Below, in pieces: positions 51,360 to 59,811 of a stretch of 64,000 bases of DNA. Within the stretch, counting starts at the first letter, position 1. Each line of letters starts with the position of its first letter. Below the pieces are notes generated by a model. That model ran no database searches. It was given only the letters and a program-made list of their open reading frames with translations, and was not told where the DNA came from. The position numbers and the translations under genes were made by a program. Origin of the DNA: Alphaproteobacteria bacterium (GTDB taxonomy: Bacteria > Myxococcota_A > UBA796 > CAJQPC01); contig JACKEV010000007.1 in assembly GCA_020632795.1 (NCBI GenBank), positions 620,001 through 684,000 on the forward strand, given 5' to 3'.

Positions 51360-52719
51360 GGTACTCCAGCACCGCCCGGCGCTCGTCGTCGCTGAGGGGC
51401 TCTCCGAAGGGGTGGCCCTCGTTGCTGTAACCCGGCAGGGTGGTGTCCACGATCTCGACCGGATCGACGCCATCGGGGGGGCTGTCCTTGCCCTCGGCCA
51501 GCACCTCGTATTCCCAGCCCACCGCGTCGCGGTCGTGCTCCCCGGTGCGGCGCCAGATCGCGGGGCGCAGGCTTGGATCCAGGACAGCCTCCAGGGTGGG
51601 GACCGAGCCGTTGTGCAGGTAGGGGGCGGTGATCCAGATGCCGTCCAGCGGCGGCGCGATGTATCCGGCGCGGGGGGCCCACTCCACACCCACCGCCAGC
51701 TCGGTCTTGGAGAACTGGGCGTCCCAGGCGGTCTGCCAGGCGTCCACGCTCTCGGCGGAGAGCGGGTCGGTGCCGACCTCTTCCACGGGCACCACGAGGT
51801 TGGGGTAGGTCCAGTCCTCGCCGTAGGTGCCGTGGCAGCGGGAGCAGGTGGCCTCGAAGATGTCCTGGCCGTCCTCGGCGAGGTCCTCGTCGATCCGGCC
51901 CGGCCAGGGGGGCGGCTCCACCGACTCGATGAAGGCGCGCACGTCCTCGGCCACCGCGAAGACGTCCCGGGCGGTCTCGGGGTCGTCGAGGCACATCAGG
52001 GTGCCGTTGAGCACCCAGCGGCTGTAGTCCCCGCGCGCGGCGGTGTTGGCGAACATCGCGTTCTTCTTGCGCATGCCCCACCACGGCGGCACGTCGTGGG
52101 GGATCGGCGCGCCCTGGGGCGGGGTGAACCCGGGCTCGTCCAGCCAGTCGAAGGTGACCGGGTCCCGGTGGGCCGCGAAGGCGAACAGCAGGGTGTCGCC
52201 CCGGTTCTCGCCGATGGTGTCGGTGGGGTACTGGTCCATCAGCGTGACGATCTCGCGCAGGCGGTCCAGCTCGGCCTGCTCGGGGGTGTCGGGGTCCACC
52301 CGGGGGTCCGCGAAGTCGACCAGCATCATGCCGGGCTGGCTGTCGTCGATCCAGCTCTCGCCCAGGCCCATGACCAGCTCGCCTTCGAACACCGAGGCGT
52401 GGCAGTTCAGGCAGTTGACGTTCACCAGCTCGACGCCTTCGGCGGTGGTGGTGGCCGTCAGGTTGTACGCCAGCTCGGCGTTTCGGCCCTCGCGCTCGGG
52501 CAGGGAGGGCCCGTCGAACAGCGGCGCCAGCGGCTCGAAGCCCGCCCAGGGCACGCCGCAGGTCATCAGGCCCTCGTTCAGCAGCGCGTCCCGTCCGATG
52601 TCGACGTCGCCTCCGACCATGGGGGTCTCGTCGACGCACTCGTACAGGCACTCCGGCTCAGCACAGCCAGAGACCGCGAGCAGCGCCCCCAGAACCGGCC
52701 AGCTCATCTTCCGAGCCAT
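51346..52719 (-). CDS. Di-heme c-type lipoprotein, cytochrome c peroxidase/MauG-like
   Basis: 457 residues from ATG 52719, which has AAGGAGG five bases upstream; longer starts are rejected. WPVLGALLAVSGC is a lipoprotein signal. Two c-type heme motifs: CLNCHAS near residue 120 and CSRCHGT near 290. The second half (GYIAPPLDGIWITAPYLHNGSVPTLEAVLDP) matches the C-terminal part of di-heme peroxidase-like proteins found in Myxococcota ('c-type cytochrome' / DUF1592-type neighbours). Peroxidase activity cannot be inferred. It probably acts in periplasmic electron transfer. No redox partner gene is adjacent. Confidence 0.8.
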   Translation of the reverse strand: MARKMSWPVLGALLAVSGCAEPECLYECVDETPMVGGDVDIGRDALLNEGLMTCGVPWAGFEPLAPLFDGPSLPEREGRNAELAYNLTATTTAEGVELVNVNCLNCHASVFEGELVMGLGESWIDDSQPGMMLVDFADPRVDPDTPEQAELDRLREIVTLMDQYPTDTIGENRGDTLLFAFAAHRDPVTFDWLDEPGFTPPQGAPIPHDVPPWWGMRKKNAMFANTAARGDYSRWVLNGTLMCLDDPETARDVFAVAEDVRAFIESVEPPPWPGRIDEDLAEDGQDIFEATCSRCHGTYGEDWTYPNLVVPVEEVGTDPLSAESVDAWQTAWDAQFSKTELAVGVEWAPRAGYIAPPLDGIWITAPYLHNGSVPTLEAVLDPSLRPAIWRRTGEHDRDAVGWEYEVLAEGKDSPPDGVDPVEIVDTTLPGYSNEGHPFGEPLSDDERRAVLEYLKTL

Positions 52720-52895
52720 CCGAGCCTCCTTCATGGACGGGGCCACCAACACCCTGTTCTCTTCAGATCGCATATCTGGCCCTCGGTCCGCAACGTCGCA
52801 GAATCGCAACGCCTGTGGTGCAGGTGAGGAAACGTATGCGGGTCGCGGGCCACCTTCTGACCGCCACCGCGTCAGAGATGGCGAAAGGGGGCGAT

Positions 52896-52962
52896 CCCGG
52901 ACGCTCCCTGTCCGGGGGAGGGAGGGGGGCCAGAGGCTGGCCTCTTGACGGTGTCAAGGAGG
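52896..52962. other. Two hairpins in the 287-base gap between di-heme and RNA ligase genes
   Basis: Hairpin one: CCCGGAC (52896-52902) with 52910-52916, loop GCTCCCT. Hairpin two: CTTGAC-GGT-GTCAAG at about 52943-52957, extended by CCT/AGG around one bulge. They lie downstream of the RNA ligase stop on the minus strand and upstream of the di-heme start, so either could end RNA-ligase transcription or act in the di-heme leader. No T tracts. Nothing else recognised in this gap. Confidence 0.4.
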
Positions 52963-53006
52963 TGTCAGCAGCGGTGCAGCGCGCGTTGAGGGCGATCGGG
53001 TCGGGG

Positions 53007-53822
53007 TCAGCGACCGTCGGAGTCGCGCGTCGGGCCGGTGGGATCGTAGAGGTCGACGCCCTCGGCGAGGCGGTTCGGCAGGATGGGTCGGTTCAGCCAG
53101 TGGCTGCCGGACTCGACCACCGAGGTCAGGAAGCTGGCCCGCACCCACTTGAAGCGCCCCTGCACCTGCCCGTCCTCCTCCCACTTGATGTAGAGGCCCT
53201 CGGAGAGCGGGGAGGGGTCGGTCTCCCGGCGGACGCGGTCGGCGTCCAGGCCCTGGGCCAGCGCGTCCTCCGCCAGGGTCTCGCGCCAGCGGGGCGACTT
53301 GTACAGCGCGGGCCGCACCAGGTCGGTCAGGGCCTCCAGGCGCTGGAACGCGCGGGCCTCCAGCACGGGGACCGAGGCCAGGGGCAGGCCCGCCAGCAGC
53401 GCGCGGCGCCGGGGGGTGGAGAGGAACGCGGCGTCCTGGCGGTCGTAGACGTCGAACTCCAGGAAGTAGTGGGGCAGGCGGTCGTAGTGGATGGTGTGCT
53501 TGGCGTAGACCCACTCGCCGTAGACGATGTAGCGGTCGCCGACGCGCTCCCGCAGGGCGGTCTGGTGGCAGCTCGCCCAGGTCTTGAACAGGTTGAAGTG
53601 CTTCTCCCGACCGCCGCCGGTGAGGTAGTGGCCCCGGCTCTGGAGCAGCAGCGTGCCGGCGGCGTCGAAGCTGAAGGCAGCGTTGGCGCCGTCGATCTTC
53701 TCTTCGACCACCAGGTGCTTGCCGGCCAGCTCGGTGAAGGGCACGGCGGCGAGGTCCTCGTCCCCGGGCTGGAGGCGGGAGCCCTCGATGTGCCGCGTGC
53801 GCGGGTACTTCCGGAGGATCAC
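53007..53822 (-). CDS. ATP-dependent RNA ligase (Rnl2-like nucleotidyltransferase)
   Basis: 271 residues from a GTG at 53822 that overlaps the methyltransferase stop by four bases. Nucleotidyltransferase motifs in order: I VVEEKIDGANAAF with nucleophile Lys42; a following SRGHYL; III YIVYGEWVYAKHTIHYD near 98-113; IIIa YFLEFDVYDR near 119-128; IV SEGLYIKWEE near 207-216; V RFKWVRASF near 223-231. This is the minimal RNA ligase core seen in the Rnl2-like bacterial group (motif V FKWVR). It seals nicked or broken RNA using ATP. Coupling with a methyltransferase suggests an RNA repair or marking unit (inference). Close to neighbours in codon use. Confidence 0.85.
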   Translation of the reverse strand: MILRKYPRTRHIEGSRLQPGDEDLAAVPFTELAGKHLVVEEKIDGANAAFSFDAAGTLLLQSRGHYLTGGGREKHFNLFKTWASCHQTALRERVGDRYIVYGEWVYAKHTIHYDRLPHYFLEFDVYDRQDAAFLSTPRRRALLAGLPLASVPVLEARAFQRLEALTDLVRPALYKSPRWRETLAEDALAQGLDADRVRRETDPSPLSEGLYIKWEEDGQVQGRFKWVRASFLTSVVESGSHWLNRPILPNRLAEGVDLYDPTGPTRDSDGR

Positions 53823-54472
53823 CGCTCGACGATCCCCAGCGCGACGATGTGGTTGTGGATGTACTCCACCGAGACCCGCGCCGCGCCGGCCTCGCGGAAG
53901 AGGGCTTCGAGGGTGGCCCCGGTGAACAGGTGGATGTGCTCGGGGTTGTCGTCGGGCTTGGAGGGCACGGTGGCGATGACGAAGCGCCGGGCCACCCGCA
54001 CGGCGTGCGCGGCGGCGCGAGCGGGGGTGGGCATGTGCTCCAGGACCTCCAGCAGCGTGACGCCGTCGACGCTGTCGTCGGGCAGGGGCAGGGCCTGGGC
54101 GTCGGCGTCGAGCACGGTGAGGCGGTCCACCCCACCTCGGGTGACCGCCGAGAGGTCGGTGACCCGCCGGGGGGACTGCTCCACGGCGGTGACCGGCACC
54201 CAGGGGAAGGCGTCGAGCATGGGCCAGAGGAACGTGCCGCGCCCGCTGCCGATGTCCAGGAGGTCCGCCGGGCCCAGGCCGCGCAGCATGCCCAGCACCC
54301 GGCGCACCCGGGGCAGCTCGGCGTTGCGCTTGAACTTGTGCAGCTTCAGGCCCTTGGAGCGGCCCCAGGCGACCAGCTCGGCGGGCGGCAGGGCGGGGGC
54401 GTCGGGGTGGTGCCCGCGCACGAAGGCGGCGGCCAGCTCGACGAAGTAACGCGCGTTGAGGTCTTCGTTCAT
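53819..54472 (-). CDS. SAM-dependent class I methyltransferase coupled to RNA ligase
   Basis: 217 residues. Motif I is LLDIGSGRGTFLW near residue 90, motif II LTVLDADAQALPLPD, motif IV VDGVTLLEVLEHMP, then RRFVIATVPSK and a NPEHIHLFT strand with two His. The EVLEH pattern is common to UbiG/Methyltransf_11 enzymes; with the later HIH it also loosely resembles the metal site (ExxEH ... H) of Hen1 RNA 2'-O-methyltransferases, but this is not proof. The first ~80 residues are a helical extension (ELVAWGRSKGLKLHKFKRN). The stop overlaps the RNA ligase start, so RNA is a plausible substrate (inference). Confidence 0.75.
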   Translation of the reverse strand: MNEDLNARYFVELAAAFVRGHHPDAPALPPAELVAWGRSKGLKLHKFKRNAELPRVRRVLGMLRGLGPADLLDIGSGRGTFLWPMLDAFPWVPVTAVEQSPRRVTDLSAVTRGGVDRLTVLDADAQALPLPDDSVDGVTLLEVLEHMPTPARAAAHAVRVARRFVIATVPSKPDDNPEHIHLFTGATLEALFREAGAARVSVEYIHNHIVALGIVER

Positions 54473-54541
54473 CCGAGGAGTGTATCGCGCCCGGGATCCT
54501 CACCGGATACAGGCCCGGGTCTCACGACCCCCAGGGAGCCC

Positions 54542-56836
54542 ATGACCGTCACCGCCCGCATCGCCCAGGAGCTGTCCGCCACCCTCCAGCAGGTCGAGGC
54601 CGCCGTCCGGCTGCTCGACGAGGGCCACACCGTGCCCTTCATCGCCCGCTACCGCAAGGAGGCCACCCAGGGGCTGGACGACGCCCAGCTCCGCACCCTG
54701 GAGGAGCGCCTGCGCTACCTGCGCAACCTGGAGTCCGAGCGGGAGCGCATCCTGGGGGCCGTCCGGGAGCAGGGCAAGCTCACCCCGGAGCTGGAGGCGA
54801 AGCTGCTGGACGCCGAGACGCTGGCCCGGCTGGAGGATCTGTGGGCGCCCTACCGCCCCAAGCGGCAGACGCGGGCGCAGAAGGCCATCGAGGCGGGGCT
54901 GGAGCCTCTGGCCGACGCCCTGCTCGCCCACCCGGAGCGGGCCCCCGAGGCCCGGGCCCAGGGCTTCGTCGACCCCGAGAAGGGCGTCGAGACCCCCAAG
55001 GACGCGCTGGACGGCGCGCGGGACATCCTCACCCAGCGCATGGCCGAGGACGCCGACCTGCTGGAGACCCTGCGGGAGCGGCTGCGGCGCCACGGGGTGG
55101 TGGTCTCTGCGGTGCGGGAGGGCAAGGAGGCCGAGGGGGCGCGCTTCCGCGACTGGTTCGACTACCGGGAGCGCTGGGCGGACCTGCCCTCCCACCGGGC
55201 GCTGGCCCTGTTCCGGGGCGCCGCCGAGGAGATCCTCTCGGTCACCCTGGTGGACGAGGCCGACGTCGCGGACCAGCCGAGCTGGGGGCAGCAGGCCATC
55301 GCGGCGCGCTACGGGGTGGCGGACCGGGGGCGGCCTGGGGACGCCTGGCTGGCCCAGGTGGTGTGGCTGGCCTGGAAGGTCAAGGTGTCGCTGCGGGTGG
55401 AGGTCACCCTGATGGCCGAGCTGCGGGCGCGGGCCGAGGCGGGGGCCATCCAGGTCTTCGCGGACAACCTGCGGGACCTGCTGCTGGCCGCGCCCGCCGG
55501 ACCCCGGGTGGTGCTGGGGCTGGACCCGGGCATCCGCACCGGGGTGAAGGTCGCGGTGGTCGACCACACCGGCAAGCTGCTGGACACCGCGACGGTCTAC
55601 CCCCACCCGCCCAAGCGGGACGTGGCCGGCGCGCTGGCGACCCTGCGCGTGCTGGTGGAGCGCCACGGCGTCGAGCTGATCGCCATCGGCAACGGCACGG
55701 CCAGCCGGGAGACCGACCGCCTGGCCGCGACGCTGCTCGGCGAGGTCAAGGGCGGCGCGGTCAACAAGGTCGTCGTCAACGAGGCCGGGGCCAGCGTGTA
55801 CTCCGCCTCCGCCCTGGCCAGCGAGGAGCTGCCGCAGACCGACGTCTCCTTGCGGGGGGCGGTGTCCATCGCCCGGCGCCTGCAGGACCCTCTGGCCGAG
55901 CTGGTCAAGATCGACCCCAAGTCCATCGGGGTGGGCCAGTACCAGCACGACGTGACCCCCTCGGACCTGGCCCGCGCGCTGGACGCGGTGGTCGAGGACT
56001 GCGTGAACGCGGTCGGGGTGGACCTCAACACAGCCTCCCCCGCGCTCCTGCAGCGGGTCGCGGGCTTGAGCCCCAGCCTGGCGCGGGCGGTGGTGGCCTG
56101 GCGGGACGCGAACGGGGCCTTCCGCAGCCGAAAGCAGCTCCTGGACGTGCCCCGGCTGGGGCCCCGGACCTTCGAGGAGTGCGCGGGCTTCCTGCGGATC
56201 CGGGGCGGGGACGACCCCCTGGACGCCTCGGCCGTCCACCCCGAGGCCTACCCGGTGGTGCAGCGCATCCAGGCCCACACCGGAAAGGCCCTGGGCGAGC
56301 TGATGGGGGACGCCTCGCTGCTGCGCCGGCTGCGGCCCCAGGCGTTCACCGACGAGACCTTCGGGGTGCTGACGGTCCGGGACATCCTGACCGAGCTGGA
56401 GAAGCCTGGCCGCGACCCGCGTCCAGCCTTCGTGGCCGCGCGCTTCAAGGAGGGGGTGGAGACCCTCACCGACCTCAAACCGGACATGGTGCTGGAGGGC
56501 ACGGTCACCAACGTCACCCACTTCGGCGCCTTCGTGGACATCGGTGTCCACCAGGATGGCCTCGTCCACGTCTCCCAGCTCGCCGACCGCTTCGTGAAGG
56601 ACCCCCGCGAGGTGGTGCGCGCAGGGCAGGTCGTCACGGTGCGGGTGCTGGAGGTCGACCTGGAGCGCAAGCGCGTCTCGCTGTCGATGCGCAGCGGCAA
56701 GGCCCCGCCGCGTCAGGAGCGGCGGGGCTCGGGTCGGGAGCGGCCGGCGCCCCGGGAGCGGAGCCGCCCTCAAAAGCGGAAGGAGGAGAGCGGGTTCGGC
56801 TCGTTCGGGGATCTGCTGAAGGGGAAGCGGCGGTGA
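54542..56836 (+). CDS. tex: Tex-family S1 RNA-binding transcription accessory protein
   Basis: 764 residues, normal Tex length. N-terminal Tex region (VEAAVRLLDEGHTVPFIARYRKEATQGLDDAQLR), YqgF/RuvX-like RNase H domain near 320-450 (VVLGLDPGIRTGVKVAVVD), helix-hairpin-helix region (VGVDLNTASPALLQRVAGLSPSLARAVVAWRDANG) and C-terminal S1 domain (DMVLEGTVTNVTHFGAFVDIGVHQDGLVHVSQLADRFVKDP). Basic Arg/Lys-rich tail ending DLLKGKRR. Acts in transcription/RNA quality control. ATG at 54542 is chosen because GGGAG precedes it. It is divergent from the methyltransferase/RNA ligase operon (69 bases), an RNA-themed neighbourhood. A perfect palindrome follows. Confidence 0.95.
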   Translation: MTVTARIAQELSATLQQVEAAVRLLDEGHTVPFIARYRKEATQGLDDAQLRTLEERLRYLRNLESERERILGAVREQGKLTPELEAKLLDAETLARLEDLWAPYRPKRQTRAQKAIEAGLEPLADALLAHPERAPEARAQGFVDPEKGVETPKDALDGARDILTQRMAEDADLLETLRERLRRHGVVVSAVREGKEAEGARFRDWFDYRERWADLPSHRALALFRGAAEEILSVTLVDEADVADQPSWGQQAIAARYGVADRGRPGDAWLAQVVWLAWKVKVSLRVEVTLMAELRARAEAGAIQVFADNLRDLLLAAPAGPRVVLGLDPGIRTGVKVAVVDHTGKLLDTATVYPHPPKRDVAGALATLRVLVERHGVELIAIGNGTASRETDRLAATLLGEVKGGAVNKVVVNEAGASVYSASALASEELPQTDVSLRGAVSIARRLQDPLAELVKIDPKSIGVGQYQHDVTPSDLARALDAVVEDCVNAVGVDLNTASPALLQRVAGLSPSLARAVVAWRDANGAFRSRKQLLDVPRLGPRTFEECAGFLRIRGGDDPLDASAVHPEAYPVVQRIQAHTGKALGELMGDASLLRRLRPQAFTDETFGVLTVRDILTELEKPGRDPRPAFVAARFKEGVETLTDLKPDMVLEGTVTNVTHFGAFVDIGVHQDGLVHVSQLADRFVKDPREVVRAGQVVTVRVLEVDLERKRVSLSMRSGKAPPRQERRGSGRERPAPRERSRPQKRKEESGFGSFGDLLKGKRR

Positions 56837-56850
56837 GCCCACGGAGGTCC

Positions 56851-56882
56851 CAAACAGCTCTGTTTTAAAACAGAGCTGTTTG
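56851..56882. terminator. 32-bp perfect palindrome between convergent genes
   Basis: Bases 56851-56866 are the exact reverse complement of 56867-56882 (half-site CAAACAGCTCTGTTTT). It is strikingly AT-rich in this GC-rich region. It sits between the convergent tex and PPC-lipoprotein stops and reads the same on both strands, with T4 at the loop and TTTG after the stem, so a bidirectional terminator is the simplest reading. A protein-binding palindrome is also possible. Confidence 0.6.
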
Positions 56883-56892
56883 AAGCGGCGCC

Positions 56893-58311
56893 TCAGTGGT
56901 TCGGCTCGTCCGACACCGACACCAGCATGTAGTAGTGGTTCGCCAGCGGCTCCGGCCCCTCGCTGAGCGCCTCCACGAAGATGTGGACCGCGCCGGTGTC
57001 CGGCAGCTCGTAGTCCCAGACCTCGGGGTCGGTGCTGTCGATCTCCGGGTGGATGTTCTCCTGGGCGAGCTGGGTGCCGTCGTCCGCGAACACCGTGACC
57101 TGGATGTCGGCGGTGGAGCCCACCGTCTCGGCCTGGATGGTCACGTTGAGGTAGCGGTTGGAGAGGCCGCCCACGTCAGGGCTCAGGATGGTCCAGTAGT
57201 CGCCGCCGTCGTCGGCGTCGGGCAGCACGCCGTGGCCGCGGCCGAAGTAGTAGTTCGCCGTGGCGCTGGACTCGGTGAAGTTGATCCGGCTGCCCTGGCT
57301 GATGTTGTCGTTGGGCTCGGTCTCCTCGTCAGCGGTCTCGGCGATGTAGCCAAGCTGGACGCCGGCGTAGAAGTTGCCCGGCCCGTAGGACCCGTTGAGG
57401 TTCTCCACCACCACGTAGTAGGTGCCCTCGTAGACCGGGTACATCACGCCGACGTCGTAGAAGGCGTGGTAGTCCGGGGTGATCTCGGGCTGGTCGGTGG
57501 TGGCCAGCAGCTCCCAGTCGGGGCTGTAGAGGGACATGCGCAGCTCGGCGTCGCCGTGGTAGCCGGGCCAGATGGACCACATGTAGTGGGAGCCGTCGGA
57601 CTCGAAGCTGACCGGCCAGATGTCGATGTCGTCGCCGTCGGAGAAGTGGCCGTAGAAGTTGGAGCTGTAGTCGTCCCAGCCGCCGGAGTAGTAGATGTAG
57701 ACGTCGTCGTCGAGCCAGGCGTCGGCCTCGGCCTGGGTGTCGTTGTCGTAGATCTCGAGGTTGTCGATCTCCCAGGCGTGGAACTGATACTCATAGGAGG
57801 AGCCGCCGTTGGCGCCCTGGTCGGCCCAGTCGGCCCACTCCAGGACCTCCACGTAGTAGACGCCGTCGTACTCGGCCTGGAAGTAGAGCGCCGAGTCGGT
57901 CTCCAGGTAGCGGTAGGGCATGTCGTCGTTGGTGGCCAGCAGCTCGCCCTGGTCGTCGTAGAGGCGGATGACCGTGTCCAGCACGACCTCGCCGAGCATG
58001 GCGTAGGACAGCGAGGCGACGGCGATGAACTGGCCCTGGGAGACCTCCAGCGCGTAGAAGTCGCGGTCCCCGGCGGGGTCGATGACGCCCGTCGCGATGA
58101 GGGTGGTGTCCTGGGACAGGGTGACGGGCAGGGCCTCCTCGATGGAGTCGCCGGCCTCGGCCTGGGGGTCGGTCTCGTCGGTGTCGTCCGTGGTCTCGCC
58201 GGCCGTGTCGTCCACGGCTTCGGGGTCGACCCAGTCGTCGTCCTTCGTGCCGGTGCAGGCGGTGAGCGCGGCGAGGGAGAGGGCGAGGGAGCAGGTGAGC
58301 TTGGCGGTCAT
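56893..58311 (-). CDS. Lipoprotein with PPC-like (pre-peptidase C-terminal) domains
   Basis: 472 residues. MTAKLTCSLALSLAALTAC signal (Cys19) followed by an acidic Asp/Thr/Glu linker. Mature region repeats beta-sandwich patterns of PPC domains: VIDPAGDRDFYALEVSQGQFIAVAS, VIRLYDDQGELLATNDD, VYYVEVLEW; then LRMSLYSPDWELLATTDQPE, TYYVVVENLNG; then VTVFADDGTQLAQENIHPE. Very rich in Asp and Tyr/Trp (YYSGGWDDYSSNFYG), suggesting calcium-binding surface. Role unknown; probably surface-exposed. Long minus-strand gene, convergent with tex. Confidence 0.8.
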   Translation of the reverse strand: MTAKLTCSLALSLAALTACTGTKDDDWVDPEAVDDTAGETTDDTDETDPQAEAGDSIEEALPVTLSQDTTLIATGVIDPAGDRDFYALEVSQGQFIAVASLSYAMLGEVVLDTVIRLYDDQGELLATNDDMPYRYLETDSALYFQAEYDGVYYVEVLEWADWADQGANGGSSYEYQFHAWEIDNLEIYDNDTQAEADAWLDDDVYIYYSGGWDDYSSNFYGHFSDGDDIDIWPVSFESDGSHYMWSIWPGYHGDAELRMSLYSPDWELLATTDQPEITPDYHAFYDVGVMYPVYEGTYYVVVENLNGSYGPGNFYAGVQLGYIAETADEETEPNDNISQGSRINFTESSATANYYFGRGHGVLPDADDGGDYWTILSPDVGGLSNRYLNVTIQAETVGSTADIQVTVFADDGTQLAQENIHPEIDSTDPEVWDYELPDTGAVHIFVEALSEGPEPLANHYYMLVSVSDEPNH

Positions 58312-58429
58312 GGCGATCCTCCTGGAGTCACAAACGAGGAGTCTACTGTCGGTGCGGCCGGCTCCGCAATCCGACGCAGCGCGGAAGGCACCGTTCGACC
58401 GTTGGAGTGTGCACCAGCGGGGCGCGCGT

Positions 58430-59086
58430 TCACGGTCCCCAGTCGACGACGGGCCAGCCCCGCCGGGTGGCCTCCCGGCGCAGGCGGGGGTCGGGGTTGA
58501 CCGCGACCGGCCGCCCCACGGCCTCCATCACCGGCAGATCGGTGAACGAGTCGGTGTAGAAGCTGGTCTCCGAGAGCGGGACGCCCAGGGACGCGGCGTA
58601 GGCGCGGGCGTGGACGAGCTTGCCGTCGCCGAAGCACAGCGGGCCGTCCGGGCGCCCGGTGAACACGCCGTGATCGTCCACCTCGAAGCGGTTGCAGAGC
58701 AGGGCGTCCATCCGCAGGTCCATCCCCACCCGCTCGGCCAGGTAGTTGGAGGTGGTGCTCAGCAGCACCAGGCGATCCCCCGCCGCGCGGTGCTGCTGGA
58801 GGGTCAGGATGGCGGCGGGGCGGAACAGGGGCTTGACCTCCGCGTCGTAGAAGCGGTCGGTGCGGGCGCGGATGTCGCTCTCGCGCTGGCCGGCGAGGGT
58901 GGCCACCGCGTCCAGCACCGCCTCGTCCAGCCCGGAGAGGCCCAGGTGGTAGCGCGCGATCCACCACGTCGCCCGCGCGGCCATGCCCCAGCCGATGTAG
59001 CCGCCGCGCAGCTCGGCGCGGACCCACAGGCTCCCGGAGTTCTGGTGGATCAGCGTCTTGTCGAAGTCGAAGAAGGCGATGGACAC
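58430..59086 (-). CDS. HAD-superfamily IB phosphatase (SerB/PSPase-like hydrolase)
   Basis: 218 residues from a GTG start. Motif I FFDFDKTLI near residue 6 (Asp7/Asp9), motif II LVLLSTTSNYLAERVG, and a late DSFTDLPVMEAVGRPVAVNPD (motif IV with the DSxxDLPML signature of HAD-IB). The long helical cap (~15-90) fits the 'HAD-IB family hydrolase' (TIGR01490-type) group, related to phosphoserine phosphatase and CicA. Substrate unknown. It is divergent from the CysH gene with 65 bases between starts. Confidence 0.88.
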   Translation of the reverse strand: MSIAFFDFDKTLIHQNSGSLWVRAELRGGYIGWGMAARATWWIARYHLGLSGLDEAVLDAVATLAGQRESDIRARTDRFYDAEVKPLFRPAAILTLQQHRAAGDRLVLLSTTSNYLAERVGMDLRMDALLCNRFEVDDHGVFTGRPDGPLCFGDGKLVHARAYAASLGVPLSETSFYTDSFTDLPVMEAVGRPVAVNPDPRLRREATRRGWPVVDWGP

Positions 59087-59151
59087 GGTGCGCTCCAGGC
59101 CGGTGACGCCCTCTATGACACCCGGCCCGCGACGTCATATAGGGGGGCGCT

Positions 59152-59811
59152 ATGAACGCCCCGATGGCCCTGCGCCCCGACATGCTGACCCCGGAGGGCC
59201 TCCTCCGGTGGGCCCTGGACACCTGGGGCGATCGCCTGGCGTTCACCACGGGGCTGGGCATGGGGGGCATCTGCCTCCTGCACATGGCCCGACGCTGGCG
59301 CGACGACATCACCTGCGCGTTCCTGGACACCGGCTTCCACTTCCCCGAGAGCCTCCAGTACGCCGAGGACATCGCCGCGTACCTGGGGGTGCGGATCGTC
59401 GCGATCCACCCCGAGCCCTTCGGGCCCACCTGGCGCCAGGACCGCCTGGCCTGCTGCGACCACCGCAAGGTCGCCCCCCTGGCCCGCGCGCTGGAGGGCA
59501 AGCGGGCCTGGGTCAACGCCCGCCGAGGCGACCAGGGGGGCCTCCGCCAGGGCATCCCCTTCATCGAGCGCGACGCCGAAGGCTTCATCAAGATCAACCC
59601 ACTCGCCCGGGTCTCCCGCCAGTGGGTGCAGGACTACCTCGACACCCACAGCATCCCCCGGCACCCCCTGCTGGACCGGGGCTACGGCTCGGTGGGCTGC
59701 GCGCCCTGCACCCGCAAGCTCAAGCCCGGCGAGGACGAGCGAGCGGGGCGCCTGTTCGCGGGAGACAAGACCGAATGCGGCATCCACACCCGGCTGCGGG
59801 TCAAGCGATGA
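59152..59811 (+). CDS. cysH: APS/PAPS reductase (CysH family, iron-sulfur type)
   Basis: 219 residues. PP-loop-type core (FTTGLGMGGICLLHMARR, CAFLDTGFHFPES). ACCDHRKVAPLARAL with Cys101-Cys102 and GYGSVGCAPCTRKL with Cys183/Cys186 are the four [4Fe-4S] ligands. Catalytic Cys209 is in KTECGIH. The CC...CxxC set marks the assimilatory APS-reductase type. Reduces adenylylsulfate to sulfite in cysteine biosynthesis. No other sulfate-assimilation gene is adjacent. The stop overlaps the next gene's ATG (ATGA at 59808-59811). Confidence 0.92.
   Translation: MNAPMALRPDMLTPEGLLRWALDTWGDRLAFTTGLGMGGICLLHMARRWRDDITCAFLDTGFHFPESLQYAEDIAAYLGVRIVAIHPEPFGPTWRQDRLACCDHRKVAPLARALEGKRAWVNARRGDQGGLRQGIPFIERDAEGFIKINPLARVSRQWVQDYLDTHSIPRHPLLDRGYGSVGCAPCTRKLKPGEDERAGRLFAGDKTECGIHTRLRVKR

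Noticed and set aside
53822..54503. Longer N-terminal version of the RNA ligase frame
   Set aside because: The upstream part is antisense-frame overlap with the methyltransferase. The GTGA overlap gives a clean start just before motif I.
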